Source of the DNA: Peribacillus asahii
GTDB taxonomy: Bacteria > Bacillota > Bacilli > Bacillales > DSM-1321
DNA length: 64,000 nucleotides
Direction of reading: 5' to 3'
Assembly (NCBI RefSeq): GCF_004006295.1
Contig: NZ_CP026095.1
Span: 1,970,001-2,034,000 of the forward strand
Shown here: one piece after another, positions 44,988 through 53,485 of the stretch
How positions within the stretch are numbered: position 1 is the stretch's first letter
How the letters are laid out: the number at the start of each line of letters is the position of its first letter
Notes under the pieces: model-generated
Seen by the model: only the letters and a program-made list of their open reading frames with translations
Databases searched by the model: none
Told to the model about the DNA's origin: nothing
Translations under genes and position numbers: made by a program

Positions 44988-46259
44988 ATGATGGAAAAAA
45001 GCCAATCAAATCGAAATTGGATTATTGTATTCGTCGCTTGTTTTTTAGGTCTTATGGTAGATGGAATGGATTTGCAAATGCTATCGTTAACAATTCCTGC
45101 TTTAATGGAAGAGTTCCAAATTACAAAAACACAAGCAGGGATTATTAGCACATGGTCTTTAGTAGGTATGGCCGTCGGTGGCATTATAGGTGGTTGGCTA
45201 TCTGATCGATTTGGTCGGGTACGGATGGCAACCTATATGATGATCGTTTTCTCTGTAGGAACTGCTTTACTTGGTTTAGTGCAAACATACGAGCAATTTA
45301 TCGTCGTTCGATTTCTTTCTGCTATCGGGATTGGAGCGGAATATTCTATAGTCACAATGCTTATGGCTGAATATGTACCAACGAAAAAACGGACAACTAT
45401 TTTAGGTTCATTACAAGCAGCTTATTCAGTTGGTTACTTAGTAGCGGCCTTATTGGCAGGTGCAATCTTACCGATTTATGGATGGCGGCCTCTTTACCTT
45501 ATTTCTATTTTACCTGTAGCTTTAGCTATTTATATCAGATTTAAGATACCAGAACCTCAAGGTTGGTTAGAAGCAAAACAACAACCGAAACAATTCAAGA
45601 AAAATGAATGGCTCACAATCTTCAAAGAACCGAAAACAAGAGCAATTTTCCTGTTCTGGATTATTACTTCAACCTTTTTACAGTTTGGCTATTATGGTGT
45701 AGGGACTTGGTTGCCGACTTATATTATCGAGGATTTAGGTTTCAATTTTAAGACGATGACAAGTTATCTTGTTGGAAGCTATACAGCCATGATTTTAGGT
45801 AAAATTCTTGCAGGTTGGTTAGCAGATAGATATGGCCGTCGTAATGTATATATTCTAAGTGGTTTATTGACAGCTATTTCTTTACCGGTCATTTATTTGT
45901 ATAACACACCAGGCAATATCATTATCTTACTTACAATCCTTGGATTTTTATATGGTGCACAATATGGAATTAATTCAACGTATATGAGCGAAAGCTTCCC
46001 GACACACATTCGGGGTACAGCTGTAGGCGGTGCCTATAATATCGGACGATTTGGGGCAGCGATAGCACCTATTATCATCGGTATTATTGCCGAAGCTCAA
46101 TCCATTGGGTTCGGCCTGGCTACGCTAGGTATAGCCTATGCATTATCCGGAATTATTCCAGCCTTATTTATTCGAGAAAAAATGTATGATCCATTTAAAA
46201 ATAAAGAAAACAGTTTAGGTAATGAAAATGAAAACGTTTCCGAAGATCGTGTTATGTGA
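44988..46259 (+). CDS. MFS transporter, aromatic acid:H+ symporter type
   Basis: About 423 residues from the ATG at 44988, behind AAAAAAGGGGGACAG; a longer frame from 44928 lacks a ribosome site. Twelve membrane segments. DGMDLQMLSLTIPALMEEF in segment 1 and GGWLSDRFGRVRM (motif A) place it in the AAHS group that includes the 4-hydroxybenzoate carrier PcaK. It probably belongs to the sigma-54-driven unit and imports the acid that the synthetase activates. The substrate is inferred from family only. Confidence 0.87.
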   Translation: MMEKSQSNRNWIIVFVACFLGLMVDGMDLQMLSLTIPALMEEFQITKTQAGIISTWSLVGMAVGGIIGGWLSDRFGRVRMATYMMIVFSVGTALLGLVQTYEQFIVVRFLSAIGIGAEYSIVTMLMAEYVPTKKRTTILGSLQAAYSVGYLVAALLAGAILPIYGWRPLYLISILPVALAIYIRFKIPEPQGWLEAKQQPKQFKKNEWLTIFKEPKTRAIFLFWIITSTFLQFGYYGVGTWLPTYIIEDLGFNFKTMTSYLVGSYTAMILGKILAGWLADRYGRRNVYILSGLLTAISLPVIYLYNTPGNIIILLTILGFLYGAQYGINSTYMSESFPTHIRGTAVGGAYNIGRFGAAIAPIIIGIIAEAQSIGFGLATLGIAYALSGIIPALFIREKMYDPFKNKENSLGNENENVSEDRVM

Positions 46260-46427
46260 TGTAAACGTTGAGCAGATTAAATAGAATGTGAGTGTTAGAT
46301 TTATCCTATTTAATTATACTAGTTTAAGAATTTAAAAAGAGAGTGAAAAATGATGTGAGAGGATGTGTTTAATAGTCAGGTTCACTCATGAGAACGCGAT
46401 TAGTATATGAGCCTATATTAATCTTTT

Positions 46428-46480
46428 AAAAGCCTTGGTATGACTGAATTTTTCAGTTGCCAAGGCTTTTCTTTTTATTT
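46428..46480 (+). terminator. Terminator after the MFS gene
   Basis: AAAAGCCTTGG pairs with CCAAGGCTTTT, with ACTGAA/TTCAGT inside, and is followed by CTTTTTATTTT. It lies 170 bases after the stop codon. Confidence 0.85.
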
Positions 46481-46554
46481 TCAATTTGGAAGATGAATTC
46501 TATTCAAAAATTGATAAATAGAACTTCAGTTCAATCTAATAGTTTGTGAAGAAA

Positions 46555-46602
46555 TGTTCTTAAACTAAAGGGTAGCATTACTGCAACAATAGTAATGCTT
46601 TT
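46555..46602 (+). repeat. Dispersed intergenic repeat, copy 1
   Basis: GTTCTTAAACTAAAGGG then TAGCATTAC; the second half is a hairpin AGCATTAC/GTAATGCT-like followed by TTTTC. It belongs to a family of short related elements found in this region. The 46260-46785 gap holds no gene that I can support. Confidence 0.6.
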
Positions 46603-46605
46603 CTT

Positions 46606-46640
46606 CTTTAAGTAAAGGGCAGCATTAGTTGTGCGACTTT
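46606..46640 (+). repeat. Dispersed intergenic repeat, copy 2
   Basis: CTTTAAGTAAAGGGCAG then CATTAGTTG. Same orientation as copy 1 and 35 bases after it. Confidence 0.55.
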
Positions 46641-46785
46641 TTTTAAGAAAATTAGTTCACTATTCAAAATTTAAGTAGTTTGAATTTATATACTTAAAGT
46701 AATCTTGCCTAAGTTAAAAAAGACGAAATAATAGCATTTATAGTGTAGTGTAATATTTGTATTCGTAAAAAGGAGGATTTTACTT

Positions 46786-47406
46786 TTGAATGTTTTAATT
46801 TTAGGTGCAACTGGACGAGTTGGAAGTCAAATAGTGACTTATGCCCTTCATGACAGACATCATGTTACTGTATTAGTTCGCAATCCAGAGAAGTTTCAAA
46901 TAAATAATGAAAATTTAACCATTATTCAAGGGAATGTTTTAAATAAAGATGATATAGTACGTGCAATGCATGGGATTGATGTAGTTATTAGTGCACTGAA
47001 TACTGATGGCACAACCACTCTATCAGAAAGTATGCCACTTATTATCGAAGCAATGGAAAACGAAGGTATGAAACGAATAATAACAATAGGAACTGCGGGT
47101 ATTCTGCAAAGTAGAACCACGCCAAATTCTCTGCGTTATCAATCAAGTGAATCAAAGCAGAAGTCAACCCGTGCAGCGAAAGAACATCATAAGGTGTATG
47201 ATCTGCTTAAACAATCAACAATTGAATGGACCATTGTATGTCCAACGTATTTACCTGATGGAGAAAGATTAGGTGAATACCGTGTGGAACGTGATTTTTT
47301 GCCAGTGGATGGAGTTAAAATAAATGTATCGGATACAGCAGAATTTACATATAAGCAGATTGAAAGTAACAATTATATAAAATCACGTGTAGGTATCGCC
47401 TACTAA
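46786..47406 (+). CDS. NAD(P)-binding SDR-type oxidoreductase
   Basis: 206 residues. MNVLILGATGRVGSQIVTYA is the NAD(P)-binding start of the atypical SDR (NmrA/BVR-B-like) group; VVISALNTDG and IITIGTAGILQ follow. No full Tyr-Lys catalytic pair is seen, as is common in this group. Start is TTG at 46786 behind AAAAAGGAGGATTT. It seems to be transcribed alone. It may be a quinone or flavin reductase or a redox-sensing protein; this is not certain. Confidence 0.82.
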   Translation: MNVLILGATGRVGSQIVTYALHDRHHVTVLVRNPEKFQINNENLTIIQGNVLNKDDIVRAMHGIDVVISALNTDGTTTLSESMPLIIEAMENEGMKRIITIGTAGILQSRTTPNSLRYQSSESKQKSTRAAKEHHKVYDLLKQSTIEWTIVCPTYLPDGERLGEYRVERDFLPVDGVKINVSDTAEFTYKQIESNNYIKSRVGIAY

Positions 47407-47463
47407 TAATATTCTCTTACATTATTACTTGCTGTCACAAGGTAAAATTTATTGTTTGTGAAA

Positions 47464-47500
47464 AATTGTACTTAAACTAAAGGGGAGCGATTGTTGAATA
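47464..47500 (+). repeat. Dispersed intergenic repeat, copy 3
   Basis: TTGTACTTAAACTAAAGGGG then AGCGATTGTTGAATA. Same orientation as the other copies. Confidence 0.6.
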
Positions 47501-47640
47501 CAACTTAGATTTTTAAACGACTTTATTGTCACTTAACATAAGGAAGGTAAAATAGTTAAATTAATGGCAGGTTCTATAACAAACGGAGTCTGGGAACAAC
47601 AGATTTATACTTTTAAAAAGTAAGAAGAAAATCGTACCTT

Positions 47641-47676
47641 GTTCTTTAACTAAAGGATACATTAGTTGAAGAAGGA
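47641..47676 (+). repeat. Dispersed intergenic repeat, copy 4
   Basis: GTTCTTTAACTAAAGGATA then CATTAGTTGAAGAAGG. It lies right before the Excalibur-domain remnant. Confidence 0.58.
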
Positions 47677-47689
47677 AAAGTTAGTTCAT

Positions 47690-47785
47690 AAAATAAAGAC
47701 TTATCCAAATGGCGTATCTAAATCACATCCAGCTTATTAAGCTAAAATGGATCGTGATAAAGATGGATATGCTTGTGAAAGATAA
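47690..47785 (+). pseudogene. Remnant of an Excalibur calcium-binding domain
   Basis: The frame reads KIKTYPNGVSKSHPAY, an in-frame TAA, then AKMDRDKDGYACER and a stop at 47783. The DRDKDGYACE motif is the calcium loop of Excalibur domains, which end many secreted Bacillus nucleases and surface proteins. No start, signal peptide or catalytic domain is left around it. Confidence 0.75.
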
Positions 47786-47814
47786 AAACGTTATTGAATA
47801 GTGATTGGAAGCCA

Positions 47815-47846
47815 AAAAAAGCCCTTCTCATTCGAGAGGGGCTTTA
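47815..47846 (-). terminator. Terminator of the PH-domain gene
   Basis: On the minus strand AAAGCCCCTCTC pairs with GAGAAGGGCTTT and runs into TTTTTT. Confidence 0.88.
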
Positions 47847-47854
47847 AATGTTAG

Positions 47855-48232
47855 TTACATACAGACAGCAGCTAAGACCTTTTGAACATCATAAATGTTA
47901 TTATCCTTTTTAAATTGCTTCGATATAGCTGGTGCTTGGGCTCCTGAAATCCATATCTTTAATTCTGCATCTAAATCAAAGTGTCCAGCAGTTTCTACAC
48001 TAAAATGAGAAATACTTTTAAAAGGAATTGAATGGTATTCGATTTTTTTACCAGTAATCCCTTGCTTATCCACTAATATAAGACGCTTGTCTGTAAATAC
48101 GATTAAATCTCGTACTAACTTAAATGCAACGTCTACTTCTTCACCATTGATTAAAAGTTGTTCTAGTTCTTTTTTTGCCTCATCTTTACTTATTGTGGAT
48201 GCATTTCCTAGTAATCCATCTAAGAATCCCAT
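47855..48232 (-). CDS. Bacterial PH-domain protein
   Basis: 125 residues, soluble, no signal peptide. The pattern LVRDLIVFTDKRLILVDKQG then KKIEYHSIPFKSISHFSVET is typical of bacterial PH domains (bPH_1/DUF1696). TTAGGAGGAAAACA precedes the ATG. Function of the family is not settled; some are stress-linked. It shares a promoter-like element with the lipoprotein gene at 48590. Confidence 0.85.
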   Translation of the reverse strand: MGFLDGLLGNASTISKDEAKKELEQLLINGEEVDVAFKLVRDLIVFTDKRLILVDKQGITGKKIEYHSIPFKSISHFSVETAGHFDLDAELKIWISGAQAPAISKQFKKDNNIYDVQKVLAAVCM

Positions 48233-48264
48233 TGTTTTCCTCCTAATAATTCAATATGTAAATA

Positions 48265-48293
48265 GTACCAGTTTTGGATAATGGTTGTAAATA
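48265..48293 (-). promoter_or_regulatory. Promoter-like element of the PH-domain gene
   Basis: Minus strand: TATTTACAA-N2-ATT-N-TCCAAAACT-N-GTA, then CTATTTACA. TTTACA with TACTAT 18 bases on would fit a SigA promoter. The same block stands before the gene at 48590. The rest of 48294-48552 holds nothing I can name. Confidence 0.5.
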
Positions 48294-48552
48294 AAGAGTG
48301 TTGAAAGTTTTATGTTAAATTCGTGAAGTTGAAGGGTTTAATCTCTCCGGTACTGAATTCTTGCAGAATACTTAGGGGCGAATTTATATATAAAGGACAT
48401 GGTCAAAAGGTACACTATCACTACCTTGCCTTTCGTGTTAAAAGCAAATAATCCCTTACTTGTTTAAATAGGGGTCTATTTATTTTACATAATCAACCAT
48501 ATTGTTTATGATATAGGTAAAGTTCTTATGTCCCCCATGACATAACGTTCCG

Positions 48553-48582
48553 AAAAGCCCTTACTCGATGAGTAGGGGCTTG
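48553..48582 (-). terminator. Terminator of the lipoprotein gene
   Basis: Minus strand: AAGCCCCTACTC pairs with GAGTAAGGGCTT and is followed by TTCG. Close to the terminator at 47815 in sequence. Confidence 0.75.
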
Positions 48583-48589
48583 ATTGTTG

Positions 48590-49261
48590 TTAAAATGAAT
48601 ATTCTACTTGCTGTTCTTCTGTAATGTTTTCGTAAGAGTCTGTATCGTATGTGCTACCCCAGACAAATTTGATTTTTGAAATATCAGCATCTTTAACAAC
48701 AAAACCATCTGTATATTCTTTCGTGACTTTTCCTAAGAATTCCGAACTACCATCAGAGTCTGTATAAATCATATCGTTCATATCTACATCGATTTGCTGC
48801 CCTTTATCTGTGACAGCGTTCAACAATGAGTTCCATCCTATATTTTTCTCTTCTAAATTCTCAGCATCATATGAAACTTGAACATAGATTAATTCATCGC
48901 CAATTGCCTTACCGTCATTATACATTTTATAAGCTTCTTTTGTTGCTTCGTCCATGTCAGTCTTTTTGAATAATTTAATTTCTTTAACTGTGACTTTTAA
49001 AGGCGAAATATCGATAGTTTCGTTTACATTTTTAATCTTTAATAACTCTAGTGTTCCTCCATCAACTTCCCCTTTTTGTCCAGCTTTCGTAAATACGATA
49101 TCGCCATTCTCTGTTTTTTCAGGTTTATTAGAAACCTCTTTTTGTTCAGCTGGTTTCGGATCTTCCTTTGGCTCTGTGCTACTCTGTGTATTTTCCTCTC
49201 CACAAGCAGCTAGGCCTAATGCTAGTAAAGCAGTCATGCCCATTAGTAAAAATTTCTTCAA
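48590..49261 (-). CDS. Lipoprotein of unknown function
   Basis: 223 residues from a TTG at 49261 that follows AAGGGGG; a frame 12 codons longer has no ribosome site. The signal peptide KKFLLMGMTALLALGLAACG has a lipobox ending LAAC. A Pro/Glu/Lys-rich linker of about 35 residues leads to a beta-rich domain (ISPLKVTVKEIKLF; ELIYVQVSYDAENLEEKNIG), similar in outline to DUF4352/DUF5067-like domains that sit on the outer face of the membrane. I am not sure of the family. Confidence 0.75.
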   Translation of the reverse strand: MKKFLLMGMTALLALGLAACGEENTQSSTEPKEDPKPAEQKEVSNKPEKTENGDIVFTKAGQKGEVDGGTLELLKIKNVNETIDISPLKVTVKEIKLFKKTDMDEATKEAYKMYNDGKAIGDELIYVQVSYDAENLEEKNIGWNSLLNAVTDKGQQIDVDMNDMIYTDSDGSSEFLGKVTKEYTDGFVVKDADISKIKFVWGSTYDTDSYENITEEQQVEYSF

Positions 49262-49311
49262 AATTATTGCCCCCTTAAATAATACTGGTTCAAACAACCT
49301 GTATTAAAGGT

Positions 49312-49339
49312 TACTAGTTTTGGAGAATTCTTGTAAATA
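49312..49339 (-). promoter_or_regulatory. Promoter-like element of the lipoprotein gene
   Basis: Minus strand: TATTTACAA-N2-ATT-N-TCCAAAACT-N-GTA, matching the element at 48265 in 24 of 28 positions and lying 51 bases before the TTG. Confidence 0.5.
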
Positions 49340-49559
49340 GACCTTTCATTTTTAAAATTGGTTGATCCTCCCGCCAATACAGATCATCGACTTTTACTTC
49401 TAAATAATCTAGCTAATTTAAAAAGATGTACTGCTGATTCTGTTGTTACAAAAGATGTCCCTACTAATACGAAGAAGCAGAATAGTTTAAGTAGACATAG
49501 AAACGAGATTTTTAATCTATTGTGAGATATGAGCAATGACACTTCCTGCGCTTATATTA

Positions 49560-49754
49560 CTATTTTTCTTTCGATTCTAAAAAAGCATCGACGGATTCAT
49601 CCAATAATCTTTCTCGATTCGGGTCTTCATTGACATCTGTATCTACTTCTATTGCTTGTTTAAGTATGCCGTATGTATCATCTTCTTTATTTAATCGATT
49701 AACTTGATTTTTATGTGGGACTGGATTATGGCGATTATTTTTTTGATTTGGCAT
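49560..49754 (-). CDS. Small hydrophilic protein of unknown function
   Basis: 64 residues: a basic, Asn-rich start (MPNQKNNRHNPVPHKNQ) and an acidic end (ERLLDESVDAFLESKEK). No membrane segment. AGAAGGAGATTAT lies before the ATG, which supports a real gene. Not recognised; size and composition are like small spore or stress proteins of Bacillus. Confidence 0.6.
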   Translation of the reverse strand: MPNQKNNRHNPVPHKNQVNRLNKEDDTYGILKQAIEVDTDVNEDPNRERLLDESVDAFLESKEK

Positions 49755-50094
49755 ATAATCTCCTTCTGTAACAGGTATTTTATAATTAGTATGAACAATT
49801 AATCCAAAATAAAATTCAATACTACGTTTAGATTGATTATTATTTCAGTTTCTTTCACGAACTGGGGCCTGTAATTGATTAATGAGGAGCTTTCTTATCT
49901 ATTTTCACAACTTTCATTCTTTAACTATCGGGTGCTGAGCTTCAAATAAGTAGTAAGGATTTTTTTATTGTACTAAAAAGTTACGTTAGATTAATTAATG
50001 GGTTTGGAAGGAGAGAAATAAAGAAAAGAGTCACTTAAAAACATGCTCTTTCCTTTTTTATTTATCAAGGTTATTAGAATCAATCCCTTCTTTT
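49755..50094. other. Intergenic stretch with a degenerate repeat copy
   Basis: At 49912-49948 CTTTAACTATCGGG-TGCTGAGCTTCAAATAAG resembles the dispersed repeat in worn form. Near 50030-50060 GAAAAGAG/CTCTTTCC can form a weak hairpin before TTTTTTATTT. No gene is seen. Confidence 0.35.
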
Positions 50095-50262
50095 TTATGG
50101 TGTCTCTAAATCTCCACGACCCAAATAGGTAGATTCCTTGTCGGCGAACTCCTTCTTATTGTCTTGTTTTTCTTGCGTTTTATCGACATTAGGAGATTCA
50201 ATCTCAACCATTTGATTTGTTGGATATTGTGAAAACACTTCTTTGCTTTCTTCATTGTTCAT
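50095..50262 (-). CDS. Small acidic hydrophilic protein, 55 residues
   Basis: ATG at 50262 behind a very strong ribosome site (GGGGAGGTGTTACAC); stop TAA at 50095-50097. The protein runs MNNEESKEVFSQYPTNQM to YLGRGDLETP, rich in Glu, Lys, Asn and Gln and without any hydrophobic segment. Not recognised. The strong site and clean frame make it likely real. A TTCATA-N18-CACAATATAA stretch upstream recalls sporulation sigma promoters, but this is weak. Confidence 0.6.
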   Translation of the reverse strand: MNNEESKEVFSQYPTNQMVEIESPNVDKTQEKQDNKKEFADKESTYLGRGDLETP

Positions 50263-50361
50263 GTGTAACACCTCCCCTTATATTGTGTCCAATCATGAGG
50301 TTTTTTATGAAAAGGGTAATTATAGGAATGGTTACATACTGTTATAGAGGCAGCTTTTTTT

Positions 50362-50400
50362 GTTTCACTAACAAAGCAGTTTAGTTGAAGAGGGTTGTTT
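50362..50400 (+). repeat. Dispersed intergenic repeat, copy 5
   Basis: TTCACTAACAAAGCAGTTTA then GTTGAAGAGGGTTG fits the 3' half of the repeat family (GGCAG-TTTAGTTGAAGAA). Confidence 0.5.
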
Positions 50401-50406
50401 AATTTT

Positions 50407-50437
50407 GTACAACAAACGGGCCATTTAATGGAATAAC
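50407..50437 (+). repeat. Dispersed intergenic repeat, copy 6
   Basis: GTACAACAAACGGGCCATTT then AATGGAATAAC, a diverged member right after copy 5. Confidence 0.42.
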
Positions 50438-50542
50438 ACTTTAAAGAAAACTTGCTTTACGGGACAAGTCTATCCACAATCAAGTGAAATTCATTCATCA
50501 ACTATTTGGAATGTCTGCATAAGAACAGATTCCATTAGGAGT

Positions 50543-50791
50543 CTATATACCTCTTTCAAATAAATGCAATCTTTGCACCAGAACCATAATAAATTGATAT
50601 GACACCGAATTATGGGGAACTGTGATTAAATTTAAAAAGGAAGGACCAATCACAATTCCTACAATCATAAACAATGCTACATCTGGAATTTTAATACGTT
50701 CTGCTAATTTCATCGTTAATAGCCCTAAGAGAAAGACCATGGTAATCATATATAATTCGTGTTGAACGATATCCATGACAGTGGCTTCCAT
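50543..50791 (-). pseudogene. Truncated cation/proton antiporter, N-terminal remnant
   Basis: 82 codons with a good ribosome site (AAAGGAGAATT). MVFLLGLLTMKLAERIKIPD then VALFMIVGIVIGPSFLN is the start of a CPA-type sodium or potassium/proton antiporter. The reading changes after YQFIMVL: the expected GA-x-x-x-LFEGG-like text is found only with a frame change, and a stop comes at once. The remaining ~300+ residues of such a carrier are gone. Confidence 0.75.
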
Positions 50792-51025
50792 AAATTAATT
50801 CTCCTTTCAATTCTATAAGGTTAGAATGTTCTTGTCGTATTGAAGATATTTAAAATAAATCTTACTAATTTGTTAAATCGGCCATTAATGATTGAGGAAG
50901 AAGTGCTCATCCACAAATCGCTTAAATAAAATTGTTAATGTATTCTATAATTTCTAAAAACTGTATATCTTATTACTAATAAGGGGAGGGAAGATAAATA
51001 AATTTTTAAAGGATGGGTATTAATT

Positions 51026-51346
51026 ATGAAAACCCAAGAAAAGCTGTTAATCTTGCTTAATGTAATCCTAATAATTATGGCTGTGTCATATTTGGAGACA
51101 AAAACTAATTTGGCCACTTCAGAAAACGTTCCTTTAAATGTTCCCGTTGATGGACAAGTTAAGACTTTAGTTAATGATGTAAATGGGAATATATACACTT
51201 TAGAAACTAAATTGGTAGGGCAAAAGAAAGAGAATGGATATCTAGTGGAGATATATAGGGAATATGAGATCTATAAAGATAATAATGGTAAAATCATTAA
51301 GAGTATTCCTACATCTCATTTTGAGTATCTACGTTACGCTGAGTGA
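51026..51346 (+). CDS. Small membrane-anchored or exported protein of unknown function
   Basis: 106 residues. One N-terminal hydrophobic segment (LLILLNVILIIMAVSYL) without a lipobox, then a soluble part with VNGNIYTLETKLVGQK and YREYEIYKDNNGKII, likely beta-rich. AAAGGATGG precedes the ATG. A strong terminator follows 125 bases on. Not recognised. Confidence 0.65.
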   Translation: MKTQEKLLILLNVILIIMAVSYLETKTNLATSENVPLNVPVDGQVKTLVNDVNGNIYTLETKLVGQKKENGYLVEIYREYEIYKDNNGKIIKSIPTSHFEYLRYAE

Positions 51347-51471
51347 GAAGAATACTTCAATACCATTAGAATAACATTTCCATCTTTTCTGAGTTCTGTT
51401 TGTACAATACTCCTAGAATGTTCATCTAATATTGCTGTTGTTAGGTCATTCATGAGAAGAAGATAAAAGTG

Positions 51472-51515
51472 AAAAAGGCAATACACTTTGATATGTAGTG
51501 TATTGCCTTTTTTAT
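51472..51515. terminator. Strong bidirectional terminator
   Basis: AAAAGGCAATACACT pairs with AGTGTATTGCCTTTT around a short loop and runs into TTTATTT. It lies between the convergent genes at 51346 and 51537. Confidence 0.9.
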
Positions 51516-51536
51516 TTAGAAGATTTCATACTTTAA

Positions 51537-52388
51537 TTAATTTTGAAATTGTTTATATACATATTCGTCACTTGGTTTTTGAATGGTTTCCCATGATTGT
51601 ACCTTAACGATTGGAATGGTCTTTTTAAATGGCTGATAGTACAAGGAACTTACTTTGCCCTTGACACGAATCCACTCATCATTATGAAAATGAATATTTT
51701 GAGGAAAATCAACTAACAAGCCATATACACCAGAGTCAGCTACACAGTGAATAATACCGAAGCGAAAAAGAAATACTTGGTTCTTTTGCAGGTCATTATT
51801 ATTAAAAGTAAAACCTTCAAGTTCAATTTCTTTATCCATGAAATTTCCAGGATAGTTGTAGATGAGCTCCATACTTTCTAAATAGTTCTTATCATTAATA
51901 GTTAGACTAGTTTTATCTCTATATTGGCTCATTAAGTGATTCATGATATCCGTATAATCTTCACTGCCATAATAATAGCTTGTATCAGGTGCAAGAATTT
52001 GATGAATGCTTGATGGATCATTGTCCTGAAGTATTGGAAAATTGAATCCTTTCGCTTCAATCATTGTTGAATTTAAGGTTGCTGCTGGAATTAATAACAC
52101 AGCTACGATTGGAAAAATCAGCAGGGTAGAACTCCATAGCTTTTTATACCACTTGTCATCCTCGTGATGACAATCACAATTTATATGATCGTGATGATGA
52201 CCCTCATTAATATTTTTCTCTTCTTTACAATACCGATACATTTGGTATATGGTTAGCCCCCATAATACAAAAATCGTTATAAATGAAATATAAGAATATT
52301 TCATATTAATATACTTAGTGATATTTCCTGTTGCATGTAAGTGCATAAAGATAAATGTAAAACTTAATAGAATCAGAATCTTGCCCAT
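51537..52388 (-). CDS. TIGR03943-family protein (YcgQ-like), second pair
   Basis: 283 residues. Two membrane segments at the start, a metal-binding-like loop GHHHDHINCDCHHEDD at about 62-77, one more membrane segment, then an extracellular domain with FLFRFGIIHCVADSGVYGLL and WIRVKGKVSSLYY (OB-like), the hallmark of TIGR03943. It follows the permease gene by 16 bases. Such proteins pair with COG0701 permeases (B. subtilis YcgQ/YcgR). A role in metal handling is inferred from the His/Cys loop and the neighbouring zinc genes. Confidence 0.85.
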   Translation of the reverse strand: MGKILILLSFTFIFMHLHATGNITKYINMKYSYISFITIFVLWGLTIYQMYRYCKEEKNINEGHHHDHINCDCHHEDDKWYKKLWSSTLLIFPIVAVLLIPAATLNSTMIEAKGFNFPILQDNDPSSIHQILAPDTSYYYGSEDYTDIMNHLMSQYRDKTSLTINDKNYLESMELIYNYPGNFMDKEIELEGFTFNNNDLQKNQVFLFRFGIIHCVADSGVYGLLVDFPQNIHFHNDEWIRVKGKVSSLYYQPFKKTIPIVKVQSWETIQKPSDEYVYKQFQN

Positions 52389-52404
52389 GAATCTACCTTC
52401 CCTT

Positions 52405-53271
52405 TCAAAGAAATAAAGCTCCTATGGATGTTAATACAATAGTATAAATGAATAAGAAAAACACAAATTTTTTCTTGAAAGTACCTGTCATCATCAGCAA
52501 GTTCTTAATATCAAAGATCGCCCCAAAAACAAGAAAGGCAACAATGGAGCCTGTTCCGAACGTGCTTCTAAATGACGAAGCGATGAAGGCATCAGCTGAT
52601 GAACATATTGAAAGAATAAAAGCCAGTGCCATCATCAAAAGAATAGCGCTATATGTTCCATGTCCAATGGAAACTAATGTTGAAGTTTTAATATATGTTT
52701 GCATGGCAGAAGCAATTAACGCTCCCATGATTAAGTATTTTCCAACAGAAAAAAATTCATCTATTGTGTGTCTAATCATCCCATCTAATTTTGATGTAAA
52801 ACCGATCTTATGAGTAACTTCAGGAATGAATGCCTGCTTTAATTGGCTGTCCTTAAATTGAAAGGATAATATGATACTAGAAATAAAGGAAACAAAAAAG
52901 GATAAACCGCAACGATACAAAACCATTCGCCAACTATTTCCAAAAGCGGCATAGGTGCTCATTACAACAATAGGATTTATGACGGGAGCTGTTTGCATAA
53001 AGCCGACTCCTGCATGGAGCGGAACGCCTTTCGCAATTAATCGTTTTGTTATTGGAATAATCCCACACTCACATGCAGGAAATAAGGCTCCTAATAAGGT
53101 TGTTACTAAAACAGACAAATACCGATTTTTCGGAATGATTTTGGCCAACATCTCTTCTGTAACAAATATTTGTATGATTCCAGATAATATAACTGCCAAT
53201 AAAATAAATGGTAATGACTCAATAAGAATACTAATAAAAACTGTATTCATTTGTAAGAATGACTGACTCAT
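52405..53271 (-). CDS. COG0701-family permease (YcgR-like), second pair
   Basis: 288 residues with about eight membrane segments. The conserved Cys motif LFPACECGIIPI and MQTAPVINPIVVMSTYAAFG, SADAFIASSF are typical of the DUF318/ArsP_1 permease group. It is a paralogue of the gene at 54426 but lacks that protein's His-rich loop. The ribosome site before the ATG is weak. A separate promoter may lie in 53272-53485, where I see no Zur box. Confidence 0.87.
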   Translation of the reverse strand: MSQSFLQMNTVFISILIESLPFILLAVILSGIIQIFVTEEMLAKIIPKNRYLSVLVTTLLGALFPACECGIIPITKRLIAKGVPLHAGVGFMQTAPVINPIVVMSTYAAFGNSWRMVLYRCGLSFFVSFISSIILSFQFKDSQLKQAFIPEVTHKIGFTSKLDGMIRHTIDEFFSVGKYLIMGALIASAMQTYIKTSTLVSIGHGTYSAILLMMALAFILSICSSADAFIASSFRSTFGTGSIVAFLVFGAIFDIKNLLMMTGTFKKKFVFFLFIYTIVLTSIGALFL

Positions 53272-53485
53272 CTAATGTTTTCATCTCCGACTACAAATTT
53301 TACTTTTTTTGATGTAAACAAAAACTCTTAATGTATGAAAATTTTTAAAAAATGAGTTTTTTATTCGCTTAAGTATAGTCACTTTTTGATTGAAAATAAA
53401 ATATAAATAACTATCTCGATTACCAAAATTTTTATATTAGAGATGATTCTTATTACTTGATTCTGTCATTCCTGTTGTTGTGAAA

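Noticed and set aside
53400..53460. Possible Zur or Fur box before the second permease pair
   Set aside because: GATGATTCTTATTAC shows only slight likeness; it lacks the TCGTAAT half-site that is present in all six accepted boxes.
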